From the NCBI GenBank assembly GCA_013215375.1, contig JABSRB010000038.1, positions 1-51,591 on the forward strand: 51,591 nt of DNA, given 5' to 3'. The number at the start of each line of letters is the position of its first letter. The first letter of the stretch is position 1. Shown one piece after another: positions 36,401-45,724 of the stretch. The notes beneath the pieces are model-generated. The model did no database searches, had not been told where the DNA came from, and worked only from the letters and a program-made list of their open reading frames with translations. Both the position numbers and the translations under genes were made by a program. Origin of the DNA: Oceanospirillaceae bacterium. GTDB lineage: Bacteria > Pseudomonadota > Gammaproteobacteria > Pseudomonadales > Balneatricaceae.

Positions 36401-36509
36401 AACCCTCATAGGAAATATAGGGTTTGAAATTTAGTTCGCTTGCCGTGCAAGAAACTTAAATGGCATTGCTTATAGTCAATAGCGGAGCAGCAATTTTAAA
36501 GTACTCCGC
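36401..36509. terminator. Two hairpins between convergent genes
   Basis: AACCCT (36401-36406) pairs with AGGGTT (36419-36424) just after the binding-protein stop, and GCGGAG (36482-36487) pairs with CTCCGC (36504-36509) further on. Neither has a strong T tract. Confidence 0.4.
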
Positions 36510-36530
36510 CAATTCATCGTTTATACTTTC

Positions 36531-36567
<37 letters not shown>

Positions 36568-36585
36568 CTTCTACAGCTGAATAGG

Positions 36586-37695
36586 TCAGTTAAGCTCATT
36601 ATCTCTGGCGATGATACGCATGCGGCTGTCGACTTCTGAGCGATCAACGTAATAACCACGTAAATGTCGCTTGCCGCTAGTTGGGTCAAAAGCCTTGCGG
36701 CCATGTAATACTCTACGGTTATCAAATATCATCATTTCACCCGCCTGTAGTTTTAGGTTTAAGCAGTATTTAGGCTGGCGAACTCTGTTCATTAAGTCGC
36801 GATAGGCACGATAATACTCCCGCCCATTCGCTGCGATAAAATCCGGTCCCGCCGCTATGTGAGCATTAAAAATAAAGCTGTTTATTTGATGCTCTTCATC
36901 TAAGCCTATTATCTTGTGACGAAATCGGATATCAACGCTGTTGTCGTGAAAGCGAAATGGCATGCTCTGCGAGCTGAGTAAATTAAAATATGGCGCTGCT
37001 TGCTCTCGCATTTCCTCGGTAATAGCAAAGCCGTCTGCCAGCATAGATTCCCCGCCCTGCGCTTCATTGGTGATGCAGTGTAAAAACTGATAGCCGGGAG
37101 GGAGTTCCTGATTGGGCAAATCGGTATGTAAAGGTAAGGCGATGCTGGTGTACGCTAAATTGTTGGGCTCTGCCTTACTAATAACTTCGAACATCACACC
37201 AAAGTTCGTCTCGCGTTTAAAACCTATTAAATCGGCAAAGTTCTCCCCACCGCTATCTCCCTCTAGTCCTGTAACAATCACCAGTCCATAGCGTTTTAGG
37301 TTTTGCAGTAATGTGGCCATGGCTGAAGGTTGCTGCATTTGATCAGCTGGGTATCTAGGAGGAGAGAAATCACCTTGCCAGCTTTGATAATCGATCTGGG
37401 CCGGATCTGGTAGGGCGCAATCTTGGCGGTAATCGAGCAGTAACTGTTGTGAAAAAACAGAGCTCTGGGTCTCTGCGGGCCACTGTAATTCTACCCCTAG
37501 TGCTGTTAGTCGCACTTGTTGAGGCTGGATATCTAATTCAACGCTAGTGAGGTCAAAGATGCGCTCTTTGGTCTGTGGATGAAACCCCAACGGGTCTATG
37601 TCGCGCAGCCAGATAAAAGGGTATTGGGCAGTAGTGTTATCACTCCAGCGCAGCTCTAAAGCATCACAAGAGGTGGATATAGCAATGATATGCAT
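36586..37695 (-). CDS. Gamma-butyrobetaine hydroxylase-like (TauD/TfdA) dioxygenase
   Basis: A 369-residue Fe(II)/2-oxoglutarate oxygenase. The N-terminal small domain (about 1-90: LELRWSDNTTAQYPFIWLRD) is the DUF971-type domain of gamma-butyrobetaine hydroxylases. The C-terminal double-stranded beta-helix has HTDLPN (His-x-Asp, about 190), VLHGRKAF (distal histidine, about 330) and the 2-oxoglutarate arginine in RHLRGYYVD. The two-domain layout and length fit carnitine biosynthesis (hydroxylating gamma-butyrobetaine to carnitine) or trimethyllysine hydroxylation. No other carnitine genes are nearby. An EamA-type exporter lies upstream in the same direction, 410 bases away. Confidence 0.88.
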   Translation of the reverse strand: MHIIAISTSCDALELRWSDNTTAQYPFIWLRDIDPLGFHPQTKERIFDLTSVELDIQPQQVRLTALGVELQWPAETQSSVFSQQLLLDYRQDCALPDPAQIDYQSWQGDFSPPRYPADQMQQPSAMATLLQNLKRYGLVIVTGLEGDSGGENFADLIGFKRETNFGVMFEVISKAEPNNLAYTSIALPLHTDLPNQELPPGYQFLHCITNEAQGGESMLADGFAITEEMREQAAPYFNLLSSQSMPFRFHDNSVDIRFRHKIIGLDEEHQINSFIFNAHIAAGPDFIAANGREYYRAYRDLMNRVRQPKYCLNLKLQAGEMMIFDNRRVLHGRKAFDPTSGKRHLRGYYVDRSEVDSRMRIIARDNELN

Positions 37696-38104
37696 AACAG
37701 AAAGTACTCACTTATAAAGTAATAGCAGTGGTGGTTGGCAATCCAGCGCATAGACAAACGCAAAAGAGGGCGCGGATTCCAAGCTTAAATTTTCAGGGGC
37801 ACTAATGTTGCGTTTAATTCAACCTGCCACTCAAGAGTGATAGAGATTAATCACAGGCCGCTATTGCACCCTTTAGTGGGGGAGAGGAGGTGGCCACCAA
37901 TCTTGGCGTTTTATATAAGTAGCTAGTCTGTACATGTAGTGTTTTTCTGGCGTTATAAATATCAGGATAAGGCCTTATTAAATGCGGTTTACGCATGTTA
38001 CTAAGGGCTTTAATTTAGACTTAATAATTACCCCAATTGAAAAAAATAGCAATGGCTAAATTGACTCAGGTACTTAACTACTTCTGAACTTATGTTTTAA
38101 GGGA
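37696..38104. other. Spacer with two short palindromes
   Basis: No gene is seen. CACTC-AA-GAGTG (37828-37839) and the perfect GGTGGCCACC (37889-37898) are possible operator sites for the leftward dioxygenase gene. Confidence 0.4.
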
Positions 38105-38992
38105 TTATTGGTGAGCGGATTTTACTGCTTTAACTTTATTCTCTGAGCGTATGTTCAAATAATTGGCAGCAAAAATAATAATCGCACCAATGATTATCCA
38201 GATATCTATCGCCTCGTTATAAAAACTAGCACCAATGATAGCGATAATAGGTAAACGCAAAAAATCTATCGGAGCAATGAGCATAATAGGGGCCAGTCTA
38301 AGGGCGGTTGTAATGCAAAAATGCCCGAACAATCCGGCGCAACCGACCAATATTATTAAGGGTAAAGCCGCTAAGCTGGGGATGGCGACATCCCCATCGT
38401 AAAAACTACAGATTATGCCGAAGAACAATTGCATGCATGTTAACCAAAACAAAATGCTAGTGGTGCTTTGTGTTTGCGAGAGTAATTTTGTGGCGATAAA
38501 AGTACCGGCGAAAGCAATGGCACAAAGTGCCGCAGCGGCCACTCCTGGCCCCATCGCAATATTGCCAGGCTGCGCTACTATCAATATCCCCAAAAAACCT
38601 AAAATAACAGTGATCAAACGTGTTCTGGTTAACTTCTCTCTTAAAAAAATGGGCGCCATTAGGGCCATCCAAATAGGAGAGCTAAATTCAAAGGCAAAAA
38701 CTTGGGAGAGAGGAATAACGGTTAATGCATAAAACCATAAGTTTTGCCCAGTGAAATGACAGAGGTTTCGTACCAAATGTAAACCAAAACGCTCTCTGGA
38801 AACACTCTTTAAACTGCCGGAAATACTAGCGATAGTCAGCACCACCAACACGCCGATAATAGAGCGATACATCATGATTTCAAAAGTATCGAGCTCGCTG
38901 GCCATTTCTCTACCCGCCACCGCCATCGACGTGAATGAAATGACTGCTCCTAGCATCCAAAGCCCTGCTTTTAAAGTGTGGGGTATCGTCAT
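38105..38992 (-). CDS. EamA-family (drug/metabolite transporter) inner-membrane protein
   Basis: A 295-residue protein with about ten transmembrane segments in two EamA repeats: GLWMLGAVISFTSMAVAGRE with FEIMMYRSIIGVLV, then GVAAAALCAIAFAGTFIATK. It is a second member of the family in this window and not especially close to the one at 21736. It is divergent from the SDR gene at 39209. Substrate unknown. Confidence 0.9.
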   Translation of the reverse strand: MTIPHTLKAGLWMLGAVISFTSMAVAGREMASELDTFEIMMYRSIIGVLVVLTIASISGSLKSVSRERFGLHLVRNLCHFTGQNLWFYALTVIPLSQVFAFEFSSPIWMALMAPIFLREKLTRTRLITVILGFLGILIVAQPGNIAMGPGVAAAALCAIAFAGTFIATKLLSQTQSTTSILFWLTCMQLFFGIICSFYDGDVAIPSLAALPLIILVGCAGLFGHFCITTALRLAPIMLIAPIDFLRLPIIAIIGASFYNEAIDIWIIIGAIIIFAANYLNIRSENKVKAVKSAHQ

Positions 38993-39208
38993 TATTTACA
39001 TGTTCTCAGGAGTGTATTAATTACAAATAGTGGAGTGGGTGAATAAGAACAGCTTTTATTAATAGAGTAAACTCAAATTAGAAATTTTACTGGCTAGCAC
39101 CCAATCGAGACAGATGGAGCATAGTCGACGCGACTTACACAATTGATTATTCGACAAGTATGTTTTATTTTAATCGGCTTAAGGTATTTTAAAAATAAGG
39201 GGATGCAG

Positions 39209-39949
39209 ATGAAAGTAGCTCTAGTCACAGGTGCGGGTTCTGGTATTGGCCGCGCAGTCGCAATACGTTTAGCGAAAGATGGGTATGTGTTGGTGCTTGC
39301 TGGGCGCCGCCTTGAAAAATTGCAACAGACCGAGCAGCGCATTGCTACTCAGTGCCTTTGTATTGCAACAGATGTCACTGATCATCTCAGCGTAGCACAA
39401 TTATTTGAACAAACTCGCAACAGCTTTGGCCGTCTTGATTTGCTGTTCAATAATGCCGGTAGCAACACATCAAAAGAAATTAACCTTGAAGATATTGATC
39501 CCGAGCAATGGCGTAGTGTGGTCGATACTAATTTGTCGGGTAGCTTTTTTTGTATACAGCAGGCTTTCAAATTGATGAAAGCACAGCAGCCACAAGGAGG
39601 TAGAATTATAAATAACGGCTCTATCTCCGCTAGCGCCCCGCGGCCAAATTCAGCACCTTATACGGCCACCAAACATGCCATCACCGGCCTGACTAAATCA
39701 GCGGCACTGGATGGTCGAAAATATAATATTGCCGTGGGTCAGATTGATATAGGTAATGCCGCCACTGACATGACCAAACAAATGGAAGTCGGTATGCCCC
39801 AGGCGGATGGCAGGATTGCCGTAGAGGCGGTAATGGACGTTACCAACGTGGCGGATACGGTTAGTTTTATGGCTTCTTTAACATTGGATGCAAATGTACA
39901 GTTCATCACTGTAATGGCCACAAAAATGCCGTTCATCGGCCGTGGTTAA
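39209..39949 (+). CDS. Short-chain dehydrogenase/reductase (SDR)
   Basis: A 246-residue cytoplasmic NAD(P)-dependent oxidoreductase. Cofactor motif TGAGSGIG (residues 8-15), then NNAG, and catalytic serine in NNGSISA with YTATK (the Tyr-x-x-x-Lys pair). The GRR after the second strand favours NADP. ATG 39209 is preferred because AAGGGG lies six bases ahead; an ATG at 39203 is too close to that site. The substrate is unknown. It is divergent from the EamA gene and convergent with a TRAP-type binding protein. Confidence 0.92.
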   Translation: MKVALVTGAGSGIGRAVAIRLAKDGYVLVLAGRRLEKLQQTEQRIATQCLCIATDVTDHLSVAQLFEQTRNSFGRLDLLFNNAGSNTSKEINLEDIDPEQWRSVVDTNLSGSFFCIQQAFKLMKAQQPQGGRIINNGSISASAPRPNSAPYTATKHAITGLTKSAALDGRKYNIAVGQIDIGNAATDMTKQMEVGMPQADGRIAVEAVMDVTNVADTVSFMASLTLDANVQFITVMATKMPFIGRG

Positions 39950-40045
39950 ACGCAGCAGCTGGTGGGTTCAACGGAATGTTATTGTTAGGAAAACTTGCGA
40001 GTATGATCGATAGTAATTGATAAGTTAGTGATGTCCTTAGTGCCG

Positions 40046-41062
40046 CTATAAATTATTAATTTCTTTTAAATAATCTATTAGCTCTGCAACTAATTTTTCG
40101 GCGGTAGGGCTTTTACTCGCATATTTTTTCCAAACTGGGATCGCTAATCTTCTTACTTCTCTACGTTGTTCTTCATCCCAATTATGGATCGTAACACCTG
40201 ATTCTTTCATTTTATCCAATGTCTTGGGTAACATTTTAATGAAAACTTGTTTATAAAATAATTTTATTTCCGATAACGCGAGATGTAGTGCCTCTTTTTT
40301 TGCAGTGTCTAAATTATCCCAAGCATTAATATTTACCACAAAATCTGTCATTGTTATTGAATGGAAGCCTGGGTAGGTTGAATGTTTAGCTATCTTATAT
40401 AAACCCACATTATAGTTTAGAACAAGGTTTGAATAATCTGCGATGGTGATTTGCTTAGAGACTAAGCTACTAGCGACTTGCTCTAAGGAAATTATTCTAG
40501 TTAGCGCGCCTAATTCTTTAAAGAAGTCAGTCACCATTCCCGGAGGGGTGCGCATTCGCTGGCCTTTAAAATCTTTTATATCGCGTAAAGGTATCGTGCT
40601 AACAAGAGCATCTAAAGGGGCGAGAATATAGGCAATTTGTTTTAAACCGAACCGATGATAAGCATTTTCTATGTAGCGAATCCCCTTTCTTTTTTGTAGC
40701 CATATCTCATATTCTGCAGGGCTGTCCCAAGCAGTTACAAAATCCCCCATAATGGCAAAAACAGGATCTGCTGCACTCCAATACATAGGAGACGTGATCA
40801 TACCTGTAATTTTGTTAGTGCGTGTTGAGTTGAAGGCCGAGCGGATAGAACCTATCTCATTGGGGGGTAATATTTTGATGATAAATTCGTTATTAGTAAG
40901 CTCAGTAACTCTATTTGCAAGCTTAATTTCTAGTTGGTAGGTTAAGCTGTGCTCCTTCTGGGAGGATTGCACTAGCCATTCTACATTGGCGCTAACTGCA
41001 TTCTGACAGAGGGTACTCATCATTAAAATGAGTGGCAATAACATGACTTTTAACCAGGCCAT
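40046..41062 (-). CDS. TRAP-transporter-type solute-binding protein (DctP family), orphan
   Basis: A 338-residue periplasmic protein. Signal peptide (cleavage near VSA, about residue 25), then the DctP fold: FIIKILPPNEIGS, MITSPMYW, RTPPGMVTDFFKELGA (the substrate-carboxylate arginine loop), and a long C-terminal helix. DctP proteins capture carboxylates for DctQM membrane subunits, but none of those genes is in the window. Gene context does not show the ligand. GAGGAG precedes the ATG. Confidence 0.88.
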   Translation of the reverse strand: MAWLKVMLLPLILMMSTLCQNAVSANVEWLVQSSQKEHSLTYQLEIKLANRVTELTNNEFIIKILPPNEIGSIRSAFNSTRTNKITGMITSPMYWSAADPVFAIMGDFVTAWDSPAEYEIWLQKRKGIRYIENAYHRFGLKQIAYILAPLDALVSTIPLRDIKDFKGQRMRTPPGMVTDFFKELGALTRIISLEQVASSLVSKQITIADYSNLVLNYNVGLYKIAKHSTYPGFHSITMTDFVVNINAWDNLDTAKKEALHLALSEIKLFYKQVFIKMLPKTLDKMKESGVTIHNWDEEQRREVRRLAIPVWKKYASKSPTAEKLVAELIDYLKEINNL

Positions 41063-41606
41063 TCCGTGGCTCCTCTCTATCAGTAAGTCTTATTTTTATA
41101 TTGATGACAGGATATATATAACGAGTTTAGCAAGGCGATGTCTAGCAATAAGTTTTACAAATCAATAAATTCTCTCAATAAATTGTAAGTATAAACAGAT
41201 AGATAACTAAGATATAAAGATCAAAGGGGCTGTGTGAAGTGCTGAATGTGCCGATACGATTGGTGGTGAAATCTTTGTTAATGGCAGAGAAATTGGATCT
41301 GCTGCTGGGGAAATAATAGCGGCAATATAATTTGCAGATATCAAAAGGGATAAATATCGATTTCGGAGAACCAATGACTCAACCCCTACTGATCATAAAA
41401 TAACGATCAGTTCATCAGCACTTTATAATGGGAAAAACCATTGCTAGCAGTTGTAGCACGGCGCATATCCATCAAAGAAAAGTAACTGATTCAAATTGAG
41501 TGATTTTAAATTTCACATAACCGCTCTAATGTTAATGATGAAAAGTTAGAGGCTAGGTTGGCACTATCCTGTTTTTAGTAGATCAAAGTGTTTAGTTGGC
41601 TAATGT
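41063..41606. other. Gene-free region with possible coding remnant
   Basis: About 540 bases. At 41238-41447 one frame reads about 30 protein-like codons, a TAA, then about 38 more (including DTIGGEIFVNGREIG and FADIKRDKYRFRRTND) with no start or ribosome-binding site. This may be the remnant of a lost gene; I recognise no family. The remainder is plain AT-rich spacer. Confidence 0.3.
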
Positions 41607-43337
41607 TTGTTACTCTTACATTTTTTAGACGAACATAAATGGCTCAAAGTGATATTAGATATTGAAGAAGTTAAAGCTCAAGCCTCAGACACTATTTTTA
41701 AAAAAGGTGAGCAGTTGCTGGCCAAAAACAAAGTGGCGGTTAAATCCCGTGATATCCATTCAATAATCGCCAAAGTATCTGGTCAGTTTGTTTATCAAGT
41801 TAAACTAGAAATAGACAATGCTTTAATCACTAATGCGCAGTGTAGCTGTCCGGCATTTAGTTATCAGAGTATCTGTAAACACTGTGTAGCAACGGCATTG
41901 GCGTTTAACGCCAAGGATGATCAGTGTTTAGAGGTAGAAGATGACGAGCAAAAGATTCGTCGCTTTTTACTTAATAAAACCCCGGAGCAGCTCGTTGAGC
42001 AGTTGATGGACTTTGTCTTAGAAGATCCCGCCAAATATAAGCGTCTATTATTTCAAGTGGAAGCCGCGACTAAAATCTACTCTAGCAGTGAGTTAAAAAA
42101 GCTAGTGACTAAAGCGTTGCCACTGAAAAACATCTGGCAATATGATGAGGTATTAGCTTATTTTCAGCAGGCGGAAGCAGTGTTACAAGTGTTTTATGAG
42201 CACGCTAGCCAGTTACCCACTCAAGAGTACTTCTCTTTACTCAATATCGCCTTTACCCGCTTTGATAAAGCGTTAGAGCGTGTGGATGATTCCGCAGGCT
42301 ATCGCTTTAATATCGTAGAACAGCTATCTGAGCAATTGAAAGACACTTTCGGGCAGTTAGACTGGAGCGATAAGAAAAAGGCGCAATGGATCGTCGATAA
42401 TATTTTTGACCCCTTCGAAATGAGCATAACGTCGAGTGCCGATTTTTTAGTCACAGATTCGTTAAATGCTGCGTTTTTAGAATGTTGCCAAGCTGAAGTT
42501 GAGTTAATTGAAGTACCTGCAGATTTTTCTAAACGTGAGCATAATTGGCGTCTTAGCAGTTTAATTCAGCCGTTATTAAATCAAGCTGTCAATAATGGTG
42601 ATGTGCACAAACAAGCTAAATTACTGGCTATACAAGCGACAGATATTAAAGATCTAATAGAGATCAGTAAATTGTATTTGGAGCATGATGATGAGTTTAA
42701 TGCGGAAGATTGGCTGTTAAAAGCCAACAAACTTCCCGCCAGAAGTCATGAAAAAAAGGAGTTACAACAGCTGCAAATACGGGTTGATGTAGCTTTAGGT
42801 AAAAAGGAGCAAGCTTGGGTCATTGCCTGGCAGTGTTTTATCACTGAGCCAAGCTTTCAAGGCTACTTACAACTAGAGCGGCACATTTTATTAACGGGTA
42901 GCTTTGACCCAGACTATTTAAGCAAAGTAGAACAAGGGTTATTAAAGAAGCCGGGCAAACAAGGAAATGCTTATCATAGTGACGCTGCTCTAGAATATTA
43001 TCTTCATCATAATCATTTAGCAAAAGCGGCTCATTGGGCTAACAGCCATGAGGTTGATTGTTATCTGTTGATGAAATTAGCGCTGCGTATAGTCGATAGT
43101 GAACCCAAACAAGCAATTGTTTTCTGCCAGCGCAGCATTAGTCATATGGTTATACTTGGGACAAATCAGGTCTACGCAGAAGCGATTAGTTACCTGAGCA
43201 AGTTCGTGACACTATGGAATGATCGTGCACAAGAGCAAGGCTTATTAAAAATCCTGATCAAAGACTTGTACCTGAAATTCAAAGCCAAACGCAACTTCAT
43301 TAAATTACTGGATGAGCAATTTTCTGAGTATCTCTAA
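41607..43337 (+). CDS. SWIM zinc-finger protein
   Basis: A 576-residue cytoplasmic protein. The SWIM motif is intact (CSC at residues 79-81, then CKH, C90 and H92, giving C-x-C-x8-C-x-H). The rest is predominantly helical, with repeat-like helices from residue 300 onward. SWIM domains bind DNA or protein. The SWIM-containing family of this length often lies near DNA-repair or helicase genes, which are absent here. The start is uncertain: TTG 41607 is the first possible, GTG 41649 another; neither has a good ribosome-binding site. Confidence 0.82.
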   Translation: MLLLHFLDEHKWLKVILDIEEVKAQASDTIFKKGEQLLAKNKVAVKSRDIHSIIAKVSGQFVYQVKLEIDNALITNAQCSCPAFSYQSICKHCVATALAFNAKDDQCLEVEDDEQKIRRFLLNKTPEQLVEQLMDFVLEDPAKYKRLLFQVEAATKIYSSSELKKLVTKALPLKNIWQYDEVLAYFQQAEAVLQVFYEHASQLPTQEYFSLLNIAFTRFDKALERVDDSAGYRFNIVEQLSEQLKDTFGQLDWSDKKKAQWIVDNIFDPFEMSITSSADFLVTDSLNAAFLECCQAEVELIEVPADFSKREHNWRLSSLIQPLLNQAVNNGDVHKQAKLLAIQATDIKDLIEISKLYLEHDDEFNAEDWLLKANKLPARSHEKKELQQLQIRVDVALGKKEQAWVIAWQCFITEPSFQGYLQLERHILLTGSFDPDYLSKVEQGLLKKPGKQGNAYHSDAALEYYLHHNHLAKAAHWANSHEVDCYLLMKLALRIVDSEPKQAIVFCQRSISHMVILGTNQVYAEAISYLSKFVTLWNDRAQEQGLLKILIKDLYLKFKAKRNFIKLLDEQFSEYL

Positions 43338-43379
43338 AAGGGGCAGGTAAGCAATTGTTGCGCTTAAACTATATTGAAC

Positions 43380-44102
43380 TCACAAAGAGTCTTGCAGGAT
43401 TTTCTGGTAGATACCTTCACGTTTAAGGGTTGCTAAAGCTTCACTATACGCTTTAGCAATAACGGCGTGTTTCGCTAAAAAAAAGGTATAAGTGTCTAAT
43501 ACAGTGACTGGATTGTTTAAGCGTATTATGTCTCCAGAATCGAACTCTACGTCGTCTAACAAGCTATTGACTGTGAACATATCTGCAACAAAGAGATCGG
43601 CTCTGCCGGCTTTAAGCATTCGCAGTGCTTGAAAGGGACTCTCCGCTTCAACGGTATCAAACCCCGCTAAGCTATCCCTGGTAAATATCCAGCCTTTGAT
43701 GGTTAAAATCCGATAGGGCTTTAAACTTTGCCAGCCTTTGACGTTGAATGTTTTATTGGCAGAAAAAACGTAGATAGGGAATTTAGAAATAGGTTCTTGG
43801 GCTTTAATCGCAGTGGGGCTTATTTTTTGGTATTGGGCTACCCGAGAGAGTTCGGCATCTATCTGTCCTAAGCTAAATAGACGGGATGCTCTGATAGCGG
43901 GAATGTGGACTAACTTAATCGGTATATTTAGCTGTTGTGAGATGTGGCTTAGCACTTTTTTAGCAACCCTGAATGACAGAGTGTTTGCTTTTACTGAGGT
44001 AGCAATAGTGAGGGTATTATCCGCGGCTATGCTAACGGTTGATAGCAATGAAAACAGCATTACTATGGTAAAAGCTGGCTTTATATTCATTCTTTTTCTC
44101 AT
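43380..44102 (-). CDS. Extracellular solute-binding protein, family 3 type
   Basis: A 240-residue periplasmic protein with a signal peptide (cleavage near SIAADN, about residue 27). The mature part has the two-lobe fold of amino-acid-type binding proteins (TLTIATSVKANTLSF at the start, LFSLGQIDAEL, and a C-terminal LKREGIYQKIL). It is the third family-3-like orphan in this window and has no permease. The ligand is unknown. Confidence 0.8.
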   Translation of the reverse strand: MRKRMNIKPAFTIVMLFSLLSTVSIAADNTLTIATSVKANTLSFRVAKKVLSHISQQLNIPIKLVHIPAIRASRLFSLGQIDAELSRVAQYQKISPTAIKAQEPISKFPIYVFSANKTFNVKGWQSLKPYRILTIKGWIFTRDSLAGFDTVEAESPFQALRMLKAGRADLFVADMFTVNSLLDDVEFDSGDIIRLNNPVTVLDTYTFFLAKHAVIAKAYSEALATLKREGIYQKILQDSL

Positions 44103-44763
44103 GATTTTGTTGGTAATAATAATTACCGATATAAATTTTACAAATTAATATTTGCTGTTATCTAATCCCTATTGGCTGGTACAAACACACTGCGTATATC
44201 GCAGGCTTTGTAACGGGTTAAAACGTCCCTTAACACCTAATTTAATCGTGCCCTATAGTATATTATTTAAAAGGCTAAGGAACATGCGATCAAGTACAAT
44301 ACTTGCTTTTCAGTCTTTTAAACGGCTAATACCCATAAACAGGGGCACGCAGATACGCGAAAGGTAGCGCAGTGGAATGACGAGTTCTTTCCAAAATGGC
44401 CTGACAAAGTAGAAAAACAAGATTTTATCTCTGTTAGTCGTTATTAGGATCGCCCTTTGGGGCGTTCAGAGCACTCCGAACTCGTTGTTATCGAGTTTTC
44501 CCGGACACAAACTTCTAGTGCCAAAAAAATCTAAGTATCTACTTCCCTGTAGTCAGCCCGTCTGTAATTATCATACCCTTAGCTGCGATGCCTAGATATC
44601 GAAATGCTCTGTACCTGAGGCGTGTTGAACTTGTTCTAGTGTTACCTAACAGAATCTGATATTTAATTTTATGTTTTTAAGAGCTTTGGTTAATGCAATT
44701 GAACCATGCAAGGAAGAGCTAGATCCCGTCTACAGTTAACGACGTTCTAGGCGGGTAGTGTGA
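44103..44763. other. Gene-free region with hairpins and a possible gene remnant
   Basis: About 660 bases. A 71-codon frame (44152-44367) lacks a ribosome-binding site. Another frame at about 44319-44440 contains QWNDEFFPKWPDKVEKQDF and looks protein-like, but it has no start. Two hairpins are clear: CGCCC/GGGCG (44451-44464) and AACTCG/CGAGTT (44479-44497). I call no gene here. Confidence 0.4.
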
Positions 44764-45585
44764 TTATTTTTGCTCATTTAACTGCCAGTTGTAATGGTAT
44801 TTTATCTTGCTCTTTCCTTGCTGGACGTAGGCGGTCAGTGCCGCACTTAACTTAGGTTGTGCATATTTTTGCAAATGTTTAATCACCTCAGTGTCATTGC
44901 GCCCAAAATCGACCTGGTACCAATCAAAAATGGAGGAGAGAGTGAGTTTGTTTTTACTGAAAGCCACCCCTCGTGAGTGATTGATATATTGCTTAGCGCC
45001 TTGTTCTAACAGTGCGTGTGTGTTGTCTTTGGTATACACCTTAGTGGCGAGATTAGGGCAGGAATAAGAGGCGCAGTTCACCGCATAATGAATACGTTCG
45101 TCATTGTAAATAGGGCGTAAAATACGATGCTCTATATCGTTCAGGGTGAGTTTACGACCATTAACACTCAGTAGCTTATCGTCCCAAGGGCCAAAAGAGA
45201 AAAAACCTTTACCTAGCTTGGTAATAGTTTTAACCGGGTATTTCTCCAGTATTAAATTGACCGTCGCCGCATTGTATAAATTGATCCAATAAGCTTTTTG
45301 TTGCGCTCTGGTTAAAGCCAGTGGGTCTAGGGCAGATAAACTGGCAATGTAGTTGTTTAATACTTGTCGGTGTTGAACGGTGACTTTGGCATAGGCAAAA
45401 AAGGTTTGTTGCTGGGCATCTATGCTCAGGTAGTTATCTAACAGTAATTGCCAAGGTTGATGATCCACCGCAATGGACTCGGTCGCGGCAAAAGGCTGCC
45501 AATAAACATCCAGGTTTTTTGCAGGTGCAGCCCAGGCACTATTTAAGATACAAAGATTGAATAAAATAACACAGAGCAATTTCAT
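44764..45585 (-). CDS. Secreted DUF547 domain protein
   Basis: A 273-residue protein with a signal peptide (about 1-19, cleavage near WAAPA). The DUF547 core is present: AYWINLYNAATVNLIL, then YPVKTITKLG, WDDKLLSVNGRKLTLNDIEH and YAVNCASYSCPNLA, with an FDWYQVDF ending. The domain resembles cysteine-protease/transglutaminase-like folds, and the cysteine in NCAS is the likely key residue. The function of the family is not settled. It lies 139 bases downstream of the DUF3179 gene in the same direction and may be co-transcribed. Confidence 0.88.
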   Translation of the reverse strand: MKLLCVILFNLCILNSAWAAPAKNLDVYWQPFAATESIAVDHQPWQLLLDNYLSIDAQQQTFFAYAKVTVQHRQVLNNYIASLSALDPLALTRAQQKAYWINLYNAATVNLILEKYPVKTITKLGKGFFSFGPWDDKLLSVNGRKLTLNDIEHRILRPIYNDERIHYAVNCASYSCPNLATKVYTKDNTHALLEQGAKQYINHSRGVAFSKNKLTLSSIFDWYQVDFGRNDTEVIKHLQKYAQPKLSAALTAYVQQGKSKIKYHYNWQLNEQK

Positions 45586-45724
45586 ATTTATTTACCACAA
45601 TAAGTTTAAGTCGCAATTAGCACTGTTTCAGACAAAGTTGAATAGCAGTAGTTCATTGTGCCGTCGCGCAGAGATGGCATCTGGGCAACTGCTGCATGTT
45701 TCTGTCTGATGTAGTTTCGTGCCG

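Noticed and set aside
44152-44367. 71-codon open frame
   Set aside because: No ribosome-binding site or family match; it overlaps another protein-like frame, so coding use is unclear.
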